Positions 25,311-34,197 of a stretch of 64,000 nt of DNA are shown here, piece after piece. The stretch is from Brevundimonas sp. Lineage in GTDB: Bacteria; Pseudomonadota; Alphaproteobacteria; Caulobacterales; Caulobacteraceae. Position 1 is the stretch's first letter, and each line of letters opens with the position of its first letter. Below the pieces are notes generated by a model, which worked only from the letters and a program-made list of their open reading frames with translations, made no database searches and had not been told where the DNA came from. Both the position numbers and the translations under genes were made by a program. The stretch covers positions 1-64,000 of the forward strand of contig QFQU01000009.1 of assembly GCA_003248965.1 (NCBI GenBank), written 5' to 3'.

Positions 25311-27414
25311 TACGCCCATCATGATGAAGGACGGCATGGCGCGCCCGACCGGGCGCGACGTCCTGAGCTGGGTCAACCGCGGCGAAGTGCTGATGGCGGT
25401 CGGCGTGATCGGCGTGATCATGCTGCTGATCCTGCCGGTTCCGAAGTTCCTGCTGGACCTGCTGCTGGCGATCTCGCTGGTGTCCAGCGTGCTGATCCTG
25501 ATGACGGCCGTCATGATGAAGCGGCCGCTGGACTTCGCCATCTTCCCGACGGTGCTGCTGGTCTCGACCCTGTTCCGGCTGGGCCTGAACCTGGCCTCCA
25601 CACGCTTGATCCTGACCCATGGGCAGGAGGGGCACGATGCGGCCGGTCAGGTGATCAACGCCTTCGGCCAGCTGATGATGGGAGGCAATTTCATCATCGG
25701 GGTGATCATCTTCGCCATCATCCTGGTGGTGAACTTCGTGGTCATCACCAAGGGTTCGACCCGGATCGCGGAAGTGTCCGCCCGCTTCACCCTGGACTCC
25801 ATGCCCGGCAAACAGATGGCCATCGACGCCGATCTGTCCTCGGGCCTGATCAACGAGGAACAGGCCAAGCTGCGCCGCAAGGAGTTGGAGCAGGAATCGA
25901 CCTTCTTCGGTGCCATGGACGGCGCCTCGAAATTCGTGCGGGGCGATGCGGTCGCCGGCCTGATCATCACCTTCATCAATGTGATCGGCGGCATTCTGAT
26001 CGGCACCCTGCAGCACAAGATGGCGCTGCCGGATGCGGCCAACACCTATGTGCAACTGACCATCGGCGACGGCCTGGTCACGCAGGTGCCGGCCATCATC
26101 ATCTCCATCGCCGCCGGCTTTCTGGTGTCGAAGGCCGGTGTGGAGGGCACGGCGGACAAGGCCCTGGTCAGGCAGCTGGCCACCAACCCCGTGTCGCTGG
26201 GCGTGGTGTCGGGGGCCGCGGGCCTGATCGGCCTGATCCCCGGAATGCCGCTGATCCCGTTCGCGGCTCTGGCTATGGGGTCGGGCTTCATGGCCTGGAA
26301 GCTTGGCCGGGATCGGCTGAAGCCCCAGCCGACAGAGGCGGAGTTGGCCGCTGCGTCCGCCCAGCCCAAGGAGGATGTTGAAGAGCCCATCGCCAATGTC
26401 CTGACCATCGATGAGGTCAAGATCGAACTGGGCTATTCGCTGCTGAGCCTGATCAACGATCTGGAGGGGCGGCGACTGACCGACCAGATCCGCGCCCTGC
26501 GCCGGTCGCTGGCCCAGGAATACGGCTTCGTCATTCCCCAGGTCCGCATACTGGACAATATGCGCCTGCCGACCCAGGGCTACGCCATCCGCATCAAGGA
26601 GATGGAGAGCGGCGCGGGCGAGGTGCGGCTGGGCCATCTGATGGCGATGGACCCGTCGGGTCGCCAGGTCGAACTGCCCGGCGAACACATGCGCGAGCCC
26701 GCCTTCGGCCTGCCCGCCACCTGGATCGAGGAGAACCTGCGCGAGGAGGCGACCTTCCGGGGCTACACCCTGGTCGATCCGTCGACCGTCCTGACCACGC
26801 ACCTGACGGAAATCCTGAAGGAGAACATGGCGGACCTGCTGTCCTATGGCGAGGTGCAGAAGCTGCTGAAGGACCTGGGGGCCGAAGAGAAGAAGCTGGT
26901 CGAGGAACTGATTCCCAGCGTTGTGACGGTCACGACCCTGCAACGCGTGCTGCAGGCTCTGCTGCGCGAGAAGGTGTCGATCCGCGACTTGCCGGCGATC
27001 CTGGAGGCTCTGGCCGAGGCCGCGCCGCACAGCTCCAGCGTCACCACCCTGGTCGAACATGTGCGGGCGCGACTGGCGCGCCAGCTGTGCTGGCAGCATC
27101 AGGGGGCGGACGGCGCCCTTCCGATCGTGACCCTGTCGCCGGAATGGGAAGCGGCGTTCGCCGAGAGCCTTGTCGGCGCGGGCGAGGACAAGCAACTGGC
27201 CATGGCGCCCTCGCGCCTGCAGGACTTCATCCGCGCCGTCCGCGACACGTTCGAACGCATCGCCATGACGGGCGAGAACCCGGTCCTGCTGACCAGTCCC
27301 CTGATCCGCCCCTATGTCCGCTCCATCATCGAGCGGTTCCGCGGCCAGACCGTCGTGATGAGCCAGAACGAGGTCCATCCCAAGGCCAAGCTGCGCACAC
27401 TGGGCCAAGTCTGA
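25303..27414 (+). CDS. flhA: flagellar export gate protein FlhA
   Basis: 703-residue integral membrane protein of the flagellar type III export gate. The N-terminal half carries about eight transmembrane helices, including the FHIPEP signature region 'RLGLNLASTRLIL', and the conserved cytoplasmic loop 'GSTRIAEVSARFTLDSMPGKQMAIDADL' (in part). The C-terminal half is the soluble nonameric ring domain. The GTG at 25303 follows AAGGCG and overlaps the beta-lactamase stop by eight bases; an ATG at 25321 is possible. Last gene of the fliF-to-flhA run. Confidence 0.96.
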   Translation: MTDTPIMMKDGMARPTGRDVLSWVNRGEVLMAVGVIGVIMLLILPVPKFLLDLLLAISLVSSVLILMTAVMMKRPLDFAIFPTVLLVSTLFRLGLNLASTRLILTHGQEGHDAAGQVINAFGQLMMGGNFIIGVIIFAIILVVNFVVITKGSTRIAEVSARFTLDSMPGKQMAIDADLSSGLINEEQAKLRRKELEQESTFFGAMDGASKFVRGDAVAGLIITFINVIGGILIGTLQHKMALPDAANTYVQLTIGDGLVTQVPAIIISIAAGFLVSKAGVEGTADKALVRQLATNPVSLGVVSGAAGLIGLIPGMPLIPFAALAMGSGFMAWKLGRDRLKPQPTEAELAAASAQPKEDVEEPIANVLTIDEVKIELGYSLLSLINDLEGRRLTDQIRALRRSLAQEYGFVIPQVRILDNMRLPTQGYAIRIKEMESGAGEVRLGHLMAMDPSGRQVELPGEHMREPAFGLPATWIEENLREEATFRGYTLVDPSTVLTTHLTEILKENMADLLSYGEVQKLLKDLGAEEKKLVEELIPSVVTVTTLQRVLQALLREKVSIRDLPAILEALAEAAPHSSSVTTLVEHVRARLARQLCWQHQGADGALPIVTLSPEWEAAFAESLVGAGEDKQLAMAPSRLQDFIRAVRDTFERIAMTGENPVLLTSPLIRPYVRSIIERFRGQTVVMSQNEVHPKAKLRTLGQV

Positions 27415-27469
27415 GGCCGCGCGTGCCTTTGTAGTTTGACGCGCGGGCGGGCGCGGCTAAAGCTCGGTC

Positions 27470-28999
27470 ATGATGATGCTCGCTTCGCAAACCTCCTGGT
27501 TCCGCTTTCGCGATTTCGCGCGGACGCCGTCGCTGGGGCGGTCCGTCGCGACCATGCTGGTGGTGGCCTTCGCCGCGTTGATCCTGGTCAATGTGACCAC
27601 CTTCGTGATGATTCAGCGCACGGCGGGGGTGAACCGCACCATCGAACACGCCCAGCAGATGCGGCGCGCCTCGCGGACCGTGCTGATCGCCATGCTGGAC
27701 GCGGAGACGGCGCAGCGCGGCTATTTGCTGACGGGGCGTAGCGACTTTCTGCAACCGTTTCTGGACGCCGAAGAAAAGATGAAACCGGCGGTGGCCTTTC
27801 TGGACGAGGGAGCCGCGCGCGACCCGACCCTGAAGGCGCCGATCGAACGGATCCACATCCTGGCCGATCAGAAGTGGACCGAGATGGAGGCCACGCTGAA
27901 TCTGGCGCGCCAGGGACGGATCGGCCAGGCCATCCAGTCCGTGCGATCCGGCGAAGGCAAGCGCTACATGGATGAGCTACGCACGGCGATCGACGATTTC
28001 GACGCCATCAAGTCCGCCCGCATCGCCAGTCGCACGCACCGGATGGGGGCCTTCGGCGCCCTGACCTTCACCATGAACGCGATCACGGGGGTTCTATTGC
28101 TGGTGCTGGCGTTGCTGTCGGGCTGGATGGTGAGCCGCTATGTCAACGAGGTGCAGTCGGCGCGCGAGGAGGTTCATGCGCTGAACGTAGGGTTGGAGGC
28201 CACGGTGCAGGAGCGCACCGGCGACCTGATGCGAGCCAACGAGGAAATCCAGCGTTTCGCCTATATCGTCAGCCATGATCTGCGTGCGCCCCTGGTCAAC
28301 GTCATGGGCTACACCTCGGAGCTGGAGCAGGCCGGCAAGGTGGTCGACAAGGCTATCGTCGAGGCCGAGAAGACGCGCGCCGTCGATCCCGAGGTCGTCA
28401 TGGCCGTGCGCGAGGACATGCCCGAGGCCATCGGCTTCATCCGCGCCTCCACGGCCAAGATGGACCGGCTGATCAACGCCATCCTGAAGTTGTCGCGCGA
28501 AGGTCGGCGCAACCTTTCGCCCGAGGCGCTGGACATGACGGCCATGACCCAGGCAATCGCCGACAGCGTCCACCACCAGACCGAGGCGTCGGGCGCGCGC
28601 ATCGAGGTCCAGGTTCTGCCCGAGATCGAAAGCGACCGTCTGTCGATGGAGCAGGTGCTGGGCAATCTGATCGACAACGCCGTCAAATATCTGGACGCCG
28701 AACGTCCGGGCCGCATCGTGGTTTCAGGCGAGGAAGTCGCGGGCGGCTGGGCCGTCTATCGCATCGCCGACAACGGTCGTGGCATCGCGCCGCGCGACCA
28801 CGAACGAATCTTCGAGTTGTTCCGGCGCTCCGGCAAACAGGACCGGACCGGCGAGGGGCTGGGGCTGGCATTCGTGCGCAACAGCGTCCGGCGCCTGGGC
28901 GGTACGATCGATGTCGAGTCCGAACTCGGCAAGGGCTCGACTTTCGTGCTTAAATTCCCCAAACGACTGATCCTTCCGGAAACTGGAGCTTCCCTGTGA
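27470..28999 (+). CDS. CHASE3-domain sensor histidine kinase
   Basis: 509-residue membrane kinase. Two transmembrane helices (about 24-46 and 200-222) bracket an extracytoplasmic CHASE3 domain recognisable by 'LDAETAQRGYLLTGRSDFLQPF' (in part). Then a coiled coil, a HisKA domain with His in 'YIVSHDLRAPLVNVMGY', and an HATPase_c domain with 'NLIDNAVKY', 'DNGRGIAP' and 'GEGLGLAFVRNSV'. Kinases of this build usually signal to a small Rcp1-like receiver, which is exactly what follows with a GTGA overlap. It lies 55 bp downstream of flhA, but nothing shows that it controls motility. Confidence 0.92.
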   Translation: MMMLASQTSWFRFRDFARTPSLGRSVATMLVVAFAALILVNVTTFVMIQRTAGVNRTIEHAQQMRRASRTVLIAMLDAETAQRGYLLTGRSDFLQPFLDAEEKMKPAVAFLDEGAARDPTLKAPIERIHILADQKWTEMEATLNLARQGRIGQAIQSVRSGEGKRYMDELRTAIDDFDAIKSARIASRTHRMGAFGALTFTMNAITGVLLLVLALLSGWMVSRYVNEVQSAREEVHALNVGLEATVQERTGDLMRANEEIQRFAYIVSHDLRAPLVNVMGYTSELEQAGKVVDKAIVEAEKTRAVDPEVVMAVREDMPEAIGFIRASTAKMDRLINAILKLSREGRRNLSPEALDMTAMTQAIADSVHHQTEASGARIEVQVLPEIESDRLSMEQVLGNLIDNAVKYLDAERPGRIVVSGEEVAGGWAVYRIADNGRGIAPRDHERIFELFRRSGKQDRTGEGLGLAFVRNSVRRLGGTIDVESELGKGSTFVLKFPKRLILPETGASL

Positions 29000-29421
29000 C
29001 GCAACCCGTCAAAATCATCATGGTCGAGGACGATCATGGCCATGCGAAGCTGATCGAGAAGAATATTCGCCGCGCCAACATCAACAACGAGATCAAGCAT
29101 TTCGACGAGGGCACCGCGGCTCTGGACTATCTGTTCAGCGAAGAAATCCTTGCCAACGGGCCGCTGCTGATCCTCCTGGACCTGAATCTGCCGGATATGT
29201 CGGGAACGGATATTCTGGAAAAGGTGAAGGGCAACGAGCGCCTGCGCCGCGCGCCGGTCGTGGTTCTGACCACCACCGACGACAAGGTCGAGATCCAGCG
29301 CTGCTACGACCTGGGCTGCAACGTCTACATCACCAAGCCGGTGGACTATGAGTCCTTCGCCGGGGCGATCCGTCAGTTGGGCCTGTTCCTGTCCGTCATT
29401 CAGGCGCCCGACATCCAGTGA
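28996..29421 (+). CDS. single-domain response regulator (Rcp1-like)
   Basis: 141-residue receiver without an output domain. The acidic pair is in 'MVEDDHGHAKL', phospho-acceptor Asp in 'LILLDLNLPDMSG', Thr in 'VVLTTTDD' and Lys in 'YITKPVDYESF'. This Rcp1-type receiver often acts as phosphate relay or sink for phytochrome- or CHASE-type kinases. The GTG start overlaps the kinase stop, and its own stop overlaps the next gene's start by four bases, so all three are coupled. Confidence 0.93.
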   Translation: MTQPVKIIMVEDDHGHAKLIEKNIRRANINNEIKHFDEGTAALDYLFSEEILANGPLLILLDLNLPDMSGTDILEKVKGNERLRRAPVVVLTTTDDKVEIQRCYDLGCNVYITKPVDYESFAGAIRQLGLFLSVIQAPDIQ

Positions 29422-30460
29422 TTGAATCCTCGGGGCCTATTCGTCTGCTCTATATCGACGACGATCGGGGATTGGCCCGTCTGGTCGAGAAGGAGTTGGG
29501 CCGTAACGGCTATGTCGTGACCACCGCCCCGGACGGCGATGTGGGGCTGGAGCTGTTGCGCCAGGGGGCTACGACATCTGCGCCCTGGATCACTACATGC
29601 CGTCGCGCGACGGACTGGACGTCCTGCCCGAGATCATGGCCCTGCCCGAGCCGCCGCCCGTGGTCTATGTAACCGGGGCGCAGGACGGACGCATCGCCGT
29701 GGCGGCCTTGCGCGCCGGCGCCGCCGACTATGTGATCAAGGACGTGTCCGAGGATTTCACCGCCCTGCTGCGCTCGGCGCTGGAGGATGCGCTGACCCGC
29801 CGTCGGCTGCAGCGTGAAAACGAGGCCGCCCACGAACAGATCCGTCTGGCCCGCGACCGCGCCGAGGCCATGCTGCGCGAGGTGAACCACCGTGTCGGCA
29901 ATTCGCTGCAACTGGTGTCCAGCTTCATGTCGCTGCAGATGCGCCATATCACCGATAACGCCGCCAAGGAGGCGCTGCGCGAATCCCAGGCGCGGATCGA
30001 GGCGGTGGCCCATGTGCACCGGCGGCTCTACACCTCGGGCGACGTCAGCCAGGTGGCAATGGACGACTATCTGGCGGGTTTGATGGACGAACTGGCCAAG
30101 TCGATCGGGCCTGACGCGGGAGGAACCCCCCGACTGGTTCTGGACGCAGCCCCAATGTCGGTCTCGACCGACCAGGCCGTGTCGCTGGGCGTGATCGTCA
30201 CCGAACTGGTCACGAACGCCGTCAAATACGCCTATGCGCCGGGGCAGGGGGGCGAGATCCGCATCGCCCTGCGGCGGTCGGAGGACGGGCGGGCGATTCT
30301 GACGGTTGAGGACGACGGTCCCGGCCTGGGCGACGGCGCCCCCAAGGGCACGGGCCTGGGGTCCAAGATCATCTCGGCCATGGCGTCGGGCCTGCGGTCT
30401 TCGGTCAATTTCGATCCGGGCCACAAGGGCGTGCGCGCCCAGATGGCCTTCGACCTTTAA
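29418..30460 (+). pseudogene. receiver-HisKA_2 histidine kinase hybrid, frameshifted in a G run
   Basis: The region encodes a receiver domain followed by a HisKA_2/HWE-like kinase in two frames. Frame one starts at the ATTG/GTG overlap around 29418 and gives 'IRLLYIDDDRGLARLVEKELG'-type receiver sequence until CAG-GGG-GCT at 29562-29570, then becomes nonsense and stops at 29672. The continuation lies in the -1 frame: GGC-TAC-GAC leads into 'ICALDHYMPSRDGLDVLPE' with the phospho-acceptor Asp, then the H box 'EVNHRVGNSLQLVSSF' and ATPase motifs. One extra G in the run 29564-29568 restores a single protein of about 347 residues. The cause may be a real indel, a sequencing error, or slippage. An ATG at 29597 could start a kinase lacking most of the receiver. 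Confidence 0.8.
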
Positions 30461-30469
30461 GCCATTCCC

Positions 30470-30913
30470 ATGCTGCAGTTCGGCGTTCGCAATCCCGTTT
30501 TCGACTATCGCCGCCGGGCCACGGCCTTCGGCGTCGCCGAGCGCGACGGCCTGATCGCCTGCGTTCGGGTGGAGCGGCCGGGCGGCGCCTATTTCGACCT
30601 GCCTGGCGGCGGCGTCGATGGCGAGGAGAGCGAGGTCCAGGCCCTGGTGCGCGAGTTCGTCGAGGAGACGGGCCTGGATATCGCGCCGCTGAACCGTATC
30701 GCCGAAGCCAGCCAGTTCTTCCGTCGCTCGACGGATGAGCCGGTGAACAACGTCGGCGGCTTCTGGACCGCGACGATCTTGGCCGAACATCCTGAAGCCA
30801 AGCTGGAAGATGATCATACGCTGGTCTGGCTGGACCCGACCTTCGCCATCTCGCGGCTGCGCCACGATTCGCACGCCTGGGCGGTGGCGGTCTGGCTGCG
30901 GCGTCCCCGCTGA
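30470..30913 (+). CDS. Nudix hydrolase
   Basis: 147-residue Nudix-fold pyrophosphohydrolase. The Nudix box G-x5-E-x7-R-E-U-x-E-E-x-G-U is complete within 'GVDGEESEVQALVREFVEE' and the following T-G-L, so it should bind divalent metal and cleave a nucleoside diphosphate linked to some moiety X. The substrate is unknown. It starts nine bases after the frameshifted kinase gene. Confidence 0.92.
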   Translation: MLQFGVRNPVFDYRRRATAFGVAERDGLIACVRVERPGGAYFDLPGGGVDGEESEVQALVREFVEETGLDIAPLNRIAEASQFFRRSTDEPVNNVGGFWTATILAEHPEAKLEDDHTLVWLDPTFAISRLRHDSHAWAVAVWLRRPR

Positions 30914-31007
30914 ATCCAAGCTGAGCCTTACGGAACGGGGTCTTTGCGCACCCGTTCTTCTCCAGACAGGTCGGACCCTTCGGTCCGCCGCAGACAGGAG
31001 AACGACC

Positions 31008-31187
31008 ATGGCTGATCACGACCGCATCGAAGGCGCCGCCAAGAACATCGGCGGCAAGATCAAGGAAGTCGCCGGTAAGGTGACGGGCGACACAAAGCTT
31101 CAGGCCGAAGGCAAGGCCGAACAGCTGGAAGGCAAGGTTCAGAACGCGATCGGCGGCGCCAAGGACAGCCTGCGCGACAAGCATTAA
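31008..31187 (+). CDS. CsbD-family stress protein
   Basis: 59-residue hydrophilic protein matching the CsbD family: 'RIEGAAKNIGGKIKEVAGKVTGD' (in part) and a second amphipathic repeat 'AEGKAEQLEGKVQNAIGGAK'. Family members are induced in stationary phase or general stress; no biochemical role is established. CAGGAG lies nine bases before the ATG. A leader hairpin (CGGACC-CTTC-GGTCCG, 30972-30987) sits just upstream and a strong terminator downstream, so it is probably a single-gene transcript. Confidence 0.92.
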   Translation: MADHDRIEGAAKNIGGKIKEVAGKVTGDTKLQAEGKAEQLEGKVQNAIGGAKDSLRDKH

Positions 31188-31210
31188 TCGCTCTTGGTGA
31201 TCGGATGAAG

Positions 31211-31240
31211 GCGCCGCCTGCCATCGCGGGCGGCGCTTTT
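31211..31240 (+). terminator. rho-independent terminator after the CsbD-like gene
   Basis: Eleven-pair GC-rich stem (arms 31211-31221 and 31226-31236, one G-T wobble) with CATC loop, followed by TTTT. It lies 23 bases after the CsbD stop and just before the convergent VWA gene's stop. Confidence 0.82.
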
Positions 31241-31243
31241 CGT

Positions 31244-32422
31244 TCAGCGCGTCAGGGCCCGCATGGCGCTGTCCAATCCCTCCAGCGTCAGCGGATACAT
31301 GCGGTGATCCATGATCTCGTTCAGCAGGCCGACCGAGGCGGTATAGCTCCAGTAACGTTCGGCGACGGGGTTCAGCCAGACCGACTTTTCCCACTGCTGG
31401 CGGGCGCGCTTCATCCAGACGGCCCCGGCTTCCTCGTTCCAGTGCTCGACCGAGCCGCCGGGCATTGTGACCTCATAAGGGGACATGGTCGCATCCCCGA
31501 CGAAGATCGCGCGCCAGTCGCCGGGATATTTGTTCAGCACCTCCCACGTCGGGGTGCGCTCGGCGTGGCGGCGGCGGTTGTCCTTCCAGACTCCTTCGTA
31601 GAGGCAGTTGTGGAAGTAGAAGAATTCCAGGTTCTTGAACTCGGTCCGCGCCGCCGAGAACAGCTCCTCGACCAGTTTGATATGGCCGTCCATTGAGCCG
31701 CCGACGTCCAGGAACAGCAGCACCTTGATCGTGTTGCGCCGCTCGGGCCGCATCTGGATGTCCAGCCAGCCCTGACGCGCCGTGCCGTCGATGGTGCCGT
31801 CGATGTCCAGTTCGTCCGCCGCCCCCTGACGCGCGAAACGGCGCAGGCGGCGCAACGCCACCTTGATGTTGCGGGTGCCCAGTTCGACGGTGTCGTCCAG
31901 ATTCCTGAACTCGCGCTTCTCCCACACCTTGACCGCGCGGCCGTGCTTGCCCGGTCCGCCGATCCGCACGCCCTCGGGGTTATAGCCGCCGTGACCAAAC
32001 GGGCTGGTCCCGCCCGTGCCGATCCATTTGGAGCCGCCCGAATGGCGTTCCTTCTGCTCTTCCAGACGCTGTTTCAGCGTCTCCATCAGCTTGTCGAACC
32101 CGCCCAGCGCCTCGATCTGGGCCTTTTCCTCGTCGGACAGATATTTCTCGTTCAGCAGCCGCAGCCAGTCCTCGGGGATGTCGGCGGTCAGGTCCTCGCC
32201 CGCGCCAACCGTCTCGACGCCCTTGAACACCGTGCCAAACACCTGGTCGAAGCGGTCGTAGTGTTTCTCGTCCTTGACCAGAACAGCGCGCGACAGGTGG
32301 TAGAAGGCCTCCACGTCGTGATCCGCCACGTCGCGGTCCATCGCCTGCATTAGATGCAGCCATTCCTTCATCGACACCGGAACCTTGGCGTCGCGCAGGG
32401 CAGTGAAGAAGGGCAGGAGCAT
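31244..32422 (-). CDS. VWA domain-containing protein (CoxE-like, COG3825 type)
   Basis: 392-residue cytoplasmic protein. The N-terminal half contains 'LRDAKVPVSMKEWLHLMQAM' and 'FYHLSRAVLVKDEKHYDRFDQVF' (in part), typical of the CoxE-like group. The C-terminal half is a von Willebrand A domain with 'VLLFLDVGGSMDGHI' at the metal site (D-V-G-G-S rather than the standard D-x-S-x-S) and 'IFVGDATMSPYEV'. These proteins normally work with a MoxR-type AAA+ ATPase, presumably as a metal-insertion or remodelling pair, but no such ATPase gene is in the window. Its ATG overlaps the acetyltransferase stop. Confidence 0.88.
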   Translation of the reverse strand: MLLPFFTALRDAKVPVSMKEWLHLMQAMDRDVADHDVEAFYHLSRAVLVKDEKHYDRFDQVFGTVFKGVETVGAGEDLTADIPEDWLRLLNEKYLSDEEKAQIEALGGFDKLMETLKQRLEEQKERHSGGSKWIGTGGTSPFGHGGYNPEGVRIGGPGKHGRAVKVWEKREFRNLDDTVELGTRNIKVALRRLRRFARQGAADELDIDGTIDGTARQGWLDIQMRPERRNTIKVLLFLDVGGSMDGHIKLVEELFSAARTEFKNLEFFYFHNCLYEGVWKDNRRRHAERTPTWEVLNKYPGDWRAIFVGDATMSPYEVTMPGGSVEHWNEEAGAVWMKRARQQWEKSVWLNPVAERYWSYTASVGLLNEIMDHRMYPLTLEGLDSAMRALTR

Positions 32423-32976
32423 CAGGATTTCCCCCCGGGCTGGCGTTTCGTCTCGCGCCGCAGGATGAACTCGCGGTCCATCCAGGCCCCAACGGGATAA
32501 TCGTACTCGCCGGCTTTCTCGAACCCATGGGCCGCATAGAGCCGCCGAGCCTTTTCGTTGCCGCTCCAGACGCCGATCCACAGGGGGCCGTCGCTGCGGG
32601 CCTGCATCCAATCCAGCGACAGCGCCAGCAGTTTCGTGCCCAGGCCCAGCCCCTGCGCAGCCTTGGCGACATAGAGGCGTCGCAGTTCCATATGACTGGG
32701 GCGCGCCTCCGGGTGCGGCAGGGTGCAGGGGCCGACATTGGCGAAGGCCAGCAACTCCCCGTCGCGGTCCGCCACCCACAGGGCGCAGTCGGGATCGACG
32801 ATGCGCTTCAGCGACGTCTCGGGGGCGAAACTGGCGTCCAGGAAGGCCTCCAGATCAGCAGCCGGATAGGGAATGCCGAAGCCGGTCACGAAGGTGTCGA
32901 CAAAGGTCTGGCGCCCCAGGGCGCCCAGGGAGTCGGCGTCGTCGGGGCGGGCCAGGCGGATCACGGCGTCGGTCAT
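32422..32976 (-). CDS. GNAT-family N-acetyltransferase
   Basis: 184-residue acetyl-CoA-dependent acyltransferase. The N-terminus 'VIRLARPDDADSLGALGRQTF' and the acetyl-CoA-binding motif A 'MELRRLYVAKAAQGLGLGTKLL' (Q-G-L-G-L-G) with 'SGNEKARRLYAAHGFEKAG' are classic GNAT. The substrate is unknown. It is coupled to the VWA gene by a TGATG overlap and divergent from the phosphatase gene across 206 bp in which I recognise no clear element. Confidence 0.9.
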   Translation of the reverse strand: MTDAVIRLARPDDADSLGALGRQTFVDTFVTGFGIPYPAADLEAFLDASFAPETSLKRIVDPDCALWVADRDGELLAFANVGPCTLPHPEARPSHMELRRLYVAKAAQGLGLGTKLLALSLDWMQARSDGPLWIGVWSGNEKARRLYAAHGFEKAGEYDYPVGAWMDREFILRRETKRQPGGKS

Positions 32977-33182
32977 GCTACGATCCTTAGCGCCCTGTGG
33001 CGGCCGAGGCGAGCGGGGGCGATCTTGACCCTGCGAAGGCCCCGTGATCAGGCGAGGTTGTGTCGGCGCGCCAGGCCGTTTACGACCTTGAGGATTGGAT
33101 CGCGTCGGCGGTCGACACCAGTTTGCGTCGGGGAGGACAGAGGACCGTCAAGCCTTGGATTTTCAAGGTCCGTCCGCGCGTC

Positions 33183-33857
33183 ATGTCGATCTCCGCCCCG
33201 CTTCCGCCCCTGTCCGCCGCCCTGTCGCCCGAGTCGCCGCAGCCTGAAACCGCGCCGACCGGCGCAGCCGCCGCCCGCGTGAGACGCCCCGGCGCCATCA
33301 TCCTGACTCGTCACGGCGAACCGGCCCTGTCGCGCAAATGCCTGATCACGGCGCGCCAGTACGGCGACTGGTGGGCCAAGTACGAGATCGGCGGCCTGCT
33401 GGCCGGCCAGACCCCGCCCGCAGCCCTGGTGGCGGCGGCGCAAGGTGCGGGGGTCATCTACGCCTCCACCCGGCCGCGCGCCCAGGAAACCGCCGCTGCG
33501 GTCGCCGCCGGGCGCGAGGTGATGTCGGACGTTCTTTTCATCGAGGCGCCCCTGCCGCCGCCGCCATTTCCCGACTGGTTCAAGCTGTCGCCCAAATGGT
33601 GGGGCGTGGTGTCGCGCTTCTGGTGGCATGCGTTCGACCACCACGGCGGTCAGGAAACCCGCGCCGAGGCCGAACGCCGGGCGGAAGAGGCGGCGCAGAA
33701 GCTGATCGCGCGCGCCGAGGCGGGGCAGGACGTTCTGGTCTTCGCCCACGGCTATTTCAACCACATGGTCGGCGGGCGGCTGAAGGCCGACGGCTGGAAA
33801 CTGGTCCAGAACCAGGGCTTCAAATACTGGTCGCAGCGTCGCTACGAGAAGCGATAG
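33183..33857 (+). CDS. histidine phosphatase superfamily protein
   Basis: About 224 residues, phosphoglycerate-mutase-like. The phospho-accepting His is in 'IILTRHGEPAL', the partner Arg region in 'VIYASTRPRAQETAAAV', and the second catalytic His in 'VLVFAHGYFNHMVGG'. The substrate is unknown. Start uncertain: the ATG at 33183 has no good Shine-Dalgarno; an in-frame GTG further upstream (33060) would add 41 residues without similarity to the family. Confidence 0.85.
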   Translation: MSISAPLPPLSAALSPESPQPETAPTGAAAARVRRPGAIILTRHGEPALSRKCLITARQYGDWWAKYEIGGLLAGQTPPAALVAAAQGAGVIYASTRPRAQETAAAVAAGREVMSDVLFIEAPLPPPPFPDWFKLSPKWWGVVSRFWWHAFDHHGGQETRAEAERRAEEAAQKLIARAEAGQDVLVFAHGYFNHMVGGRLKADGWKLVQNQGFKYWSQRRYEKR

Positions 33858-33905
33858 CCGCTTCTGGCGTTGAAGCGCGCGGCGACGCCCTCTAGGGTCC
33901 GCGCC

Positions 33906-34157
33906 ATGACCGACGCCGCCCCCGCCATTCCCGCCGATCTCAGTTTCGAAGACGCCCTGCAGCGGCTGGAGACCATCGTGTCCCGCCTGGAATCCGGTCA
34001 GGCCCCGCTGGAGGAATCCATCGCCCTGTACGAAGAGGGTGCGCGGCTGAAGGCGCATTGCGAGGCGCGGCTGAAGGCCGCCCAACTGCGTGTCGAAAAG
34101 ATCGTCGTCGGCCCCGACGGCCAGGCCAGGGGCGTCGAGGCGGCGTCGTTCGAATGA
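33906..34157 (+). CDS. xseB: exodeoxyribonuclease VII small subunit XseB
   Basis: 83-residue helical subunit of exonuclease VII, which degrades single-stranded DNA with the XseA large subunit. Family core 'LSFEDALQRLETIVSRLESG' and 'PLEESIALYEEGARLKAHCEARL' (in part). xseA is not in the window. It starts the xseB-ispA-dxs order also seen in E. coli. Confidence 0.93.
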   Translation: MTDAAPAIPADLSFEDALQRLETIVSRLESGQAPLEESIALYEEGARLKAHCEARLKAAQLRVEKIVVGPDGQARGVEAASFE

Positions 34158-34197
34158 GCCTTCATCGTCTCGTGGCGGCGAAGGGCGGTCGGTCGTC

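Noticed and set aside
24405..25312. Beta-lactamase gene as a recent mobile resistance cassette
   Set aside because: GC and codon use match neighbours, no inverted repeats, transposase, or attC/integron-like site is visible, and the gene is tightly overlapped with flhA.
22914..25601. 895-codon open frame on the minus strand across flbD and the beta-lactamase
   Set aside because: It spans two clearly real genes and their junction on the other strand and encodes Gln/His/Gly-rich sequence without domains; an antisense artefact.
25288..27408. 706-codon open frame antisense to flhA
   Set aside because: Mirror of flhA codon usage; Asp/His/Gln-rich, no recognisable domain.
29562..29570. Programmed -1 ribosomal frameshift site
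   Set aside because: CAG-GGG-GCT does not form a canonical X-XXY-YYZ slippery heptamer in the zero frame and I see no strong stimulatory structure; an indel or sequencing error is more likely, though slippage is not excluded.
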